Assembly (NCBI RefSeq): GCF_902826555.1
Contig: NZ_CADEFI010000016.1
Coordinates: forward strand, 32,442-77,450
DNA length: 45,009 bases
DNA from: an uncultured Hyphomicrobium sp.
Lineage (GTDB): Bacteria; Pseudomonadota; Alphaproteobacteria; Rhizobiales; Hyphomicrobiaceae
Reading direction: 5' to 3'
Part shown: positions 42,240 to 45,009 of the stretch, in pieces
Numbering within the stretch: the stretch's first letter is position 1
How the letters are laid out: every line of letters begins with the position of its first letter
Position numbers and translations under genes: made by a program
Notes under the pieces: generated by a model
Database searches by the model: none
The model's input: only the letters and a program-made list of their open reading frames with translations
What the model was told of the DNA's origin: nothing

Positions 42240-43919
42240 TTAGTTCACTGTAAAGACGAGCAGCGCGGCGCCGCCCGGAAGGTCCTTGATCTGCGGGAAC
42301 GCACCGCTGAGGAACCCAGGTGCGTGAGAGCCGAGACCGGTCGGGATGGCGATGTACTGCTTGCCATTGACCGCATAGCTCACCGGACCACCGCGAGAGC
42401 CGGATCCGGCGTTGAACTTCCACAGCTCCTTGCCGTCGTCGGCATCGTAGGCGTAGAGGTTGCCGTGCATGTCACCCGTGAACACGAGACCACCTGCGGT
42501 CGAGAGAACCGAGCTCAGCGGCGGCATGTCGTAGCGGATCTTCCAGGCTTCCTTGCCGGTCAGCGGATTGAACGCCGCGAGCCAACCATCGGCCTTCTTG
42601 CCCGGAGGATCCGTCAGCTTGATGTCGGCCAATCCGAGGGAGAGCGAACCGACGCCGGCCGGCTTCTCCTGCTTGGCGCTCGTCACGTGGTTGCAGACTT
42701 CCATGCCGTGCGAGTACCAGAGCTTCGTCCCAGGGTTATACGAGCCGTGATTCCAGCTGCGCGCGCCGAGAAGGTTCGGGCAGTGCAGCTTCGTCTTGTC
42801 GGTCTCGGGGAAGTTCGGCTCGATCGGAATACCCGTCTTCGGATCGACGCCCTTCGCCCAGTTCATGTTCTCCGTGTACTGCCACACGTTCCTGATATCG
42901 CCGTTGTCCTTGTCCATCACATACACAAAGCCGTTCTTGTTCAGATGCACGAGTGACGTCTTGTCTCCGTCCGGAACGAGCAATGCCTCGTAGGCGGAGT
43001 CGAAGTCCCACGTGTCGTTCGGAACCTCCTGGCGATACCATTTGATCTTGCCGGTCTTGGGATCGAGCGCCAGGACCGTCGCGGTGTAGAGGTTGTCGCC
43101 CTCGCGGCCTTCACGATTGAAATCCGGCGCAGCGTTGCTGGTGCCGATGTAGATGGTGTCGGTCGAGGGATCGTAGGTTCCGGGCAACCACGCGGAGCCA
43201 CCGCCGATGTGACGGCTTTCGCCAGGCCAGCTCTTGGGGTCGTCTTTCGGAATTTCGAAGGTCCATGCGCGCTCGCCGGTGTCGGCCTTCACGGCGAAGA
43301 TCTTGCCGACGATAGGCTGGTCGCCGCCGGTGGTGCCTCCGAACACGATGTCGCCCGCGAGCTGCGGCGGCGACGAGAACAGAGCGCCATACTCCGCCTT
43401 CATGTTCGTCAGCTGCGTGGACCACAGCTCCTTGCCGGTCTTCTGGTCGAGCGCAATGAAGCGGCCGTCCAACGAGCCGATGAAGACTTTGCCTCGGCCG
43501 ACGGTCACGCCGCGGCTCGCGGACTGATAGAAGACTTCCTTGACGATCGGATCGAGCTTTGCGGTGTAGCGCCAGATGATCTTTCCGGTCGCCGCATCGA
43601 GAGCGAAGACGTTGTTGTCGGCGGCGATCGTGTACATCACGCCGTCAATGACGATAGGCGTCGCCTGGAGGCCGTGCGTGATCACGCCCGGCTGATGGAT
43701 CCAGGCAATGTGCAGATCCTTGACGTTGCCCTTGTTGATCTGGTCCAACGGGCTGAAGCGCCATGCGTTGGGACTGCGATGATACTGCGGCCAGTTGTTC
43801 GGATCATCAAAACCCGGCCCTTTGCCTTCCGCGTTTGCGGCGCCCGCGCTCAGCAGAACAAGCGCTGCTCCACCGACAATGCTCGACCAGGAGCGCTTCC
43901 GCTCCATTCCTTTCAGCAT
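42240..43919 (-). CDS. PQQ-dependent dehydrogenase with lanthanide signature and no ring disulfide
   Basis: This 559-residue periplasmic quinoprotein has a signal peptide (residues 1-31, ending AANAE) and PQQ-propeller blades (VDGVMYTIAADNNVFALDAA form). The catalytic motif is NDTWDFDSAYEALL: Asp two residues after the catalytic Asp, as in lanthanide enzymes. The Cys pair next to PQQ is missing; the matching segment reads KEVFYQSASRGVTV. It has no heme domain. The ATG at 43919 is chosen because GGGGAGAGGAAC lies just upstream and a signal peptide follows; the open frame extends to 43997. It is led by a sigma54 site and followed by a hairpin and a cytochrome gene, its likely electron acceptor. 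Substrate unknown. Confidence 0.88.
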   Translation of the reverse strand: MLKGMERKRSWSSIVGGAALVLLSAGAANAEGKGPGFDDPNNWPQYHRSPNAWRFSPLDQINKGNVKDLHIAWIHQPGVITHGLQATPIVIDGVMYTIAADNNVFALDAATGKIIWRYTAKLDPIVKEVFYQSASRGVTVGRGKVFIGSLDGRFIALDQKTGKELWSTQLTNMKAEYGALFSSPPQLAGDIVFGGTTGGDQPIVGKIFAVKADTGERAWTFEIPKDDPKSWPGESRHIGGGSAWLPGTYDPSTDTIYIGTSNAAPDFNREGREGDNLYTATVLALDPKTGKIKWYRQEVPNDTWDFDSAYEALLVPDGDKTSLVHLNKNGFVYVMDKDNGDIRNVWQYTENMNWAKGVDPKTGIPIEPNFPETDKTKLHCPNLLGARSWNHGSYNPGTKLWYSHGMEVCNHVTSAKQEKPAGVGSLSLGLADIKLTDPPGKKADGWLAAFNPLTGKEAWKIRYDMPPLSSVLSTAGGLVFTGDMHGNLYAYDADDGKELWKFNAGSGSRGGPVSYAVNGKQYIAIPTGLGSHAPGFLSGAFPQIKDLPGGAALLVFTVN

Positions 43920-43981
43920 GTTCCTCTCCCCGTCGCCCGATGCCGGGCTGACACTGTTATGACTTAACGGCAATGATCGAT

Positions 43982-43997
43982 GCAGGCTCTGTGCCAA
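43982..43997 (-). promoter_or_regulatory. Candidate sigma54 promoter for the PQQ dehydrogenase at 42240
   Basis: On the minus strand it reads TTGGCACAGAGCCTGC, matching the consensus except for one base in the -12 box, with GG-N10-GC spacing. Transcription would start near 43970, about 50 nt before the ATG. Confidence 0.7.
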
Positions 43998-44086
43998 GCT
44001 TTGGGAGTATTTCCTAACCCGTCTTTCCGCTTTTCCTATCCGCTTTTTCCGATACCTCCTGGGCAGGAATATGCGTCACCTGACGC

Positions 44087-44100
44087 GCTACAATTGTCGC
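44087..44100. promoter_or_regulatory. Candidate activator-binding palindrome
   Basis: GCTACAATTGTCGC is one base away from the perfect palindrome GCGACAATTGTCGC. It lies about 90 bp upstream of the minus-strand sigma54 site. Confidence 0.55.
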
Positions 44101-44392
44101 ACGCATAGACATGCGATCTGACCGCGGAGTTCATTTTGCCGCTCGCGCGAAACCGCCGCGGCACCGGTTCATCAGAAAAATAAAAGTCGGATTTGCAAAA
44201 CACCGCACCAGGGCGGAACGAGAGGAGAGCCGACTCGCGCTAAAAGTTCCGCGGGATGGAATGCACGCGTGGAGATCGATAGAATTGGCGCTCGCTCAAG
44301 CCTCATCGCCAGCGCCTTTCGGCATTCAATTCTCTAACCACCTCCGCGCGTAAAGTCCCTGTGCGGACGTCGATGCGACTGTCGAACGTCAC

Positions 44393-44406
44393 GCGACAAA
44401 TGTCGC
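44393..44406. promoter_or_regulatory. Candidate activator-binding palindrome
   Basis: GCGACAAATGTCGC is one base away from GCGACAATTGTCGC; its 6-bp arms GCGACA and TGTCGC are exact. It lies about 245 bp upstream of the plus-strand sigma54 site that faces the porin. Confidence 0.55.
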
Positions 44407-44647
44407 ATGGGGTTTTCGCTTGTCGGCGTTGCATGGGTGAGTGCGTTCGGTGCGCATGCGTTCTTACGTTCACCGGTGGCTTTCCCTGTTGCGCATTGGC
44501 AACGATTCTTGTCGCCTTTCATAGCCTGACTCAAGCTGAGCTTGATTTATAGTGCTTTGATTTCCAAGTACATTTTCTCAATGTCTGTAATCGGTGCAAC
44601 TCGTGCGCTTTCCCTCCGCGCGCCGTCCGACAGTGGGTAGTGCCGGA

Positions 44648-44663
44648 TTGGCACAGCGCTTGC
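44648..44663 (+). promoter_or_regulatory. Candidate sigma54 promoter for the porin
   Basis: TTGGCACAGCGCTTGC, followed by T, is an exact match to the -24/-12 consensus with GG-N10-GC spacing. Transcription would start near 44675, giving a leader of about 200 nt before the porin ATG. Confidence 0.7.
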
Positions 44664-44873
44664 TCACACTATCCGTGACCGGACCACAGTGCGCGCCGGC
44701 AGTCCTCGATCTTGGAGAGCAAATCCGAACTTCCGGGGACAACAAGCGTAAAAAAGATGGTTTTCGACCAGAGCGCCAAAGAGAGAAATGGGGGTTTTGC
44801 CTTTGGCACTTTGAGAAAACCGACAACAAGGAAACTAGACCAAATAACAACTGACGGGAAAGGGCCTAACGCG

Positions 44874-45009
44874 ATGAATGGGGGAGTAAAAAATAGGGTG
44901 GCAGGCGCCTTGGTGGCAGCGGCCGGGCTGTGTTTCGCACACGCCAATGCCAATGCAGCTGACCTAGGCGGCAATTGCTGCGCGGATCTCGAGGAGCGGA
45001 TCGCGGAGC
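44874..45009 (+). CDS. Porin, cut by the window's right edge
   Basis: Only the first 45 codons are in the window. A signal peptide (VAGALVAAAGLCFAHANANA) is followed by ADLGGNCCADLEERIAE, the N-terminal motif of alphaproteobacterial trimeric porins, with its coiled, acidic start and paired Cys. Such porins form outer-membrane channels for small hydrophilic solutes. GGGAAAGGG lies about 9 nt before the ATG. The gene is divergent from the PQQ dehydrogenase and has its own consensus sigma54 site, so it may admit the substrate of that pathway; this is inference. Confidence 0.85.
   Translation, partial: MNGGVKNRVAGALVAAAGLCFAHANANAADLGGNCCADLEERIAE

Larger units (their letters stand above)
43920..44873. 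promoter_or_regulatory. Divergent promoter region between the PQQ dehydrogenase and the porin
   Basis: This 954-bp region has no convincing gene. It mirrors the region at 30143-31087: two divergent sigma54 sites (43982-43997 minus, 44648-44663 plus) and, between them, two palindromic operator candidates (44087-44100, 44393-44406). A looser dyad, GGCAAC-N7-GTCGCC, lies at about 44497-44515. The porin leader after the sigma54 site is about 200 nt long. Confidence 0.6.

Noticed and set aside
44594-44854. Open frame of 86 codons in the porin leader
   Set aside because: It overlaps the sigma54 site, has no ribosome site and its composition (Arg/Lys/Asn-rich end) is not protein-like.
1-45009. CRISPR arrays, insertion sequences, phage genes or toxin-antitoxin pairs
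   Set aside because: None seen on reading both strands; the repeated structures are gene-internal propeller and ankyrin repeats, hairpins and promoter motifs.

Overview
This window looks like part of the chromosome of an alphaproteobacterial methylotroph, most like Hyphomicrobium or a related Hyphomicrobiales genus. The grounds are a complete calcium methanol dehydrogenase operon in the order mxaFJGIRSACKLD, several more PQQ dehydrogenases, an alphaproteobacterial-type porin at the right edge and uniformly high GC. The genus is an inference. No transposase, integrase, phage gene or CRISPR array was seen.

Layout. 1-5.3 kb (minus strand): a XoxF-like, lanthanide-signature PQQ dehydrogenase, then a periplasmic binding protein fused to ankyrin repeats, a YVTN beta-propeller protein and a response regulator cut by the window edge. 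6-7.3 kb: two small secreted proteins of unknown function. 7.3-8.5 kb (minus): a NarL-type response regulator and a lipoprotein, divergent from mxaF. 9-20.3 kb (plus): the mxa operon, with a strong intrinsic terminator between mxaI and mxaR that would favour the structural genes over the maturation genes. 20.4-21.4 kb: a diheme cytochrome c and tRNA-Pro(TGG). 21.7-24 kb: a second lanthanide-signature PQQ dehydrogenase and a cytochrome c. 24.2-26.3 kb: a soluble chemoreceptor and a regulator with two LuxR-type DNA-binding domains. 26.9-30.1 kb (minus): another beta-propeller and a quinohemoprotein dehydrogenase. 31.1-34.9 kb (plus): an acetoin-dehydrogenase-like operon (E1 alpha, E1 beta, a free lipoyl domain, a free E2 catalytic domain, a lipoate ligase). 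34.9-36.8 kb (minus): an AcoR-like sigma54 activator. 37.2-43.9 kb (minus): a PEBP-like protein, dihydrolipoyl dehydrogenase, a GMC flavoprotein with its Tat-exported small subunit, a cytochrome c with an unusual CX3CH heme motif, and a fifth PQQ dehydrogenase. 44.9 kb: the start of a porin.

The most interesting part is the right-hand half. Seven sites matching the sigma54 -24/-12 promoter (TGGCAC, GG-N10-GC) lie in the intergenic regions upstream of the PQQ dehydrogenases, the GMC operon, the acetoin-dehydrogenase-like operon, the tandem-HTH regulator and the porin. Two intergenic regions flanked by divergent sigma54 promoters also carry variants of a 14-bp palindrome close to GCGACAATTGTCGC, a candidate binding site for the AcoR-like activator. 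My reading is one regulated pathway: uptake through the porin, periplasmic oxidation of an alcohol or vicinal diol by PQQ and FAD dehydrogenases, then cleavage of an acetoin-like ketone to acetyl-CoA by a dehydrogenase complex with an unusual split E2. The substrate is inferred from gene families and is not shown by the sequence.
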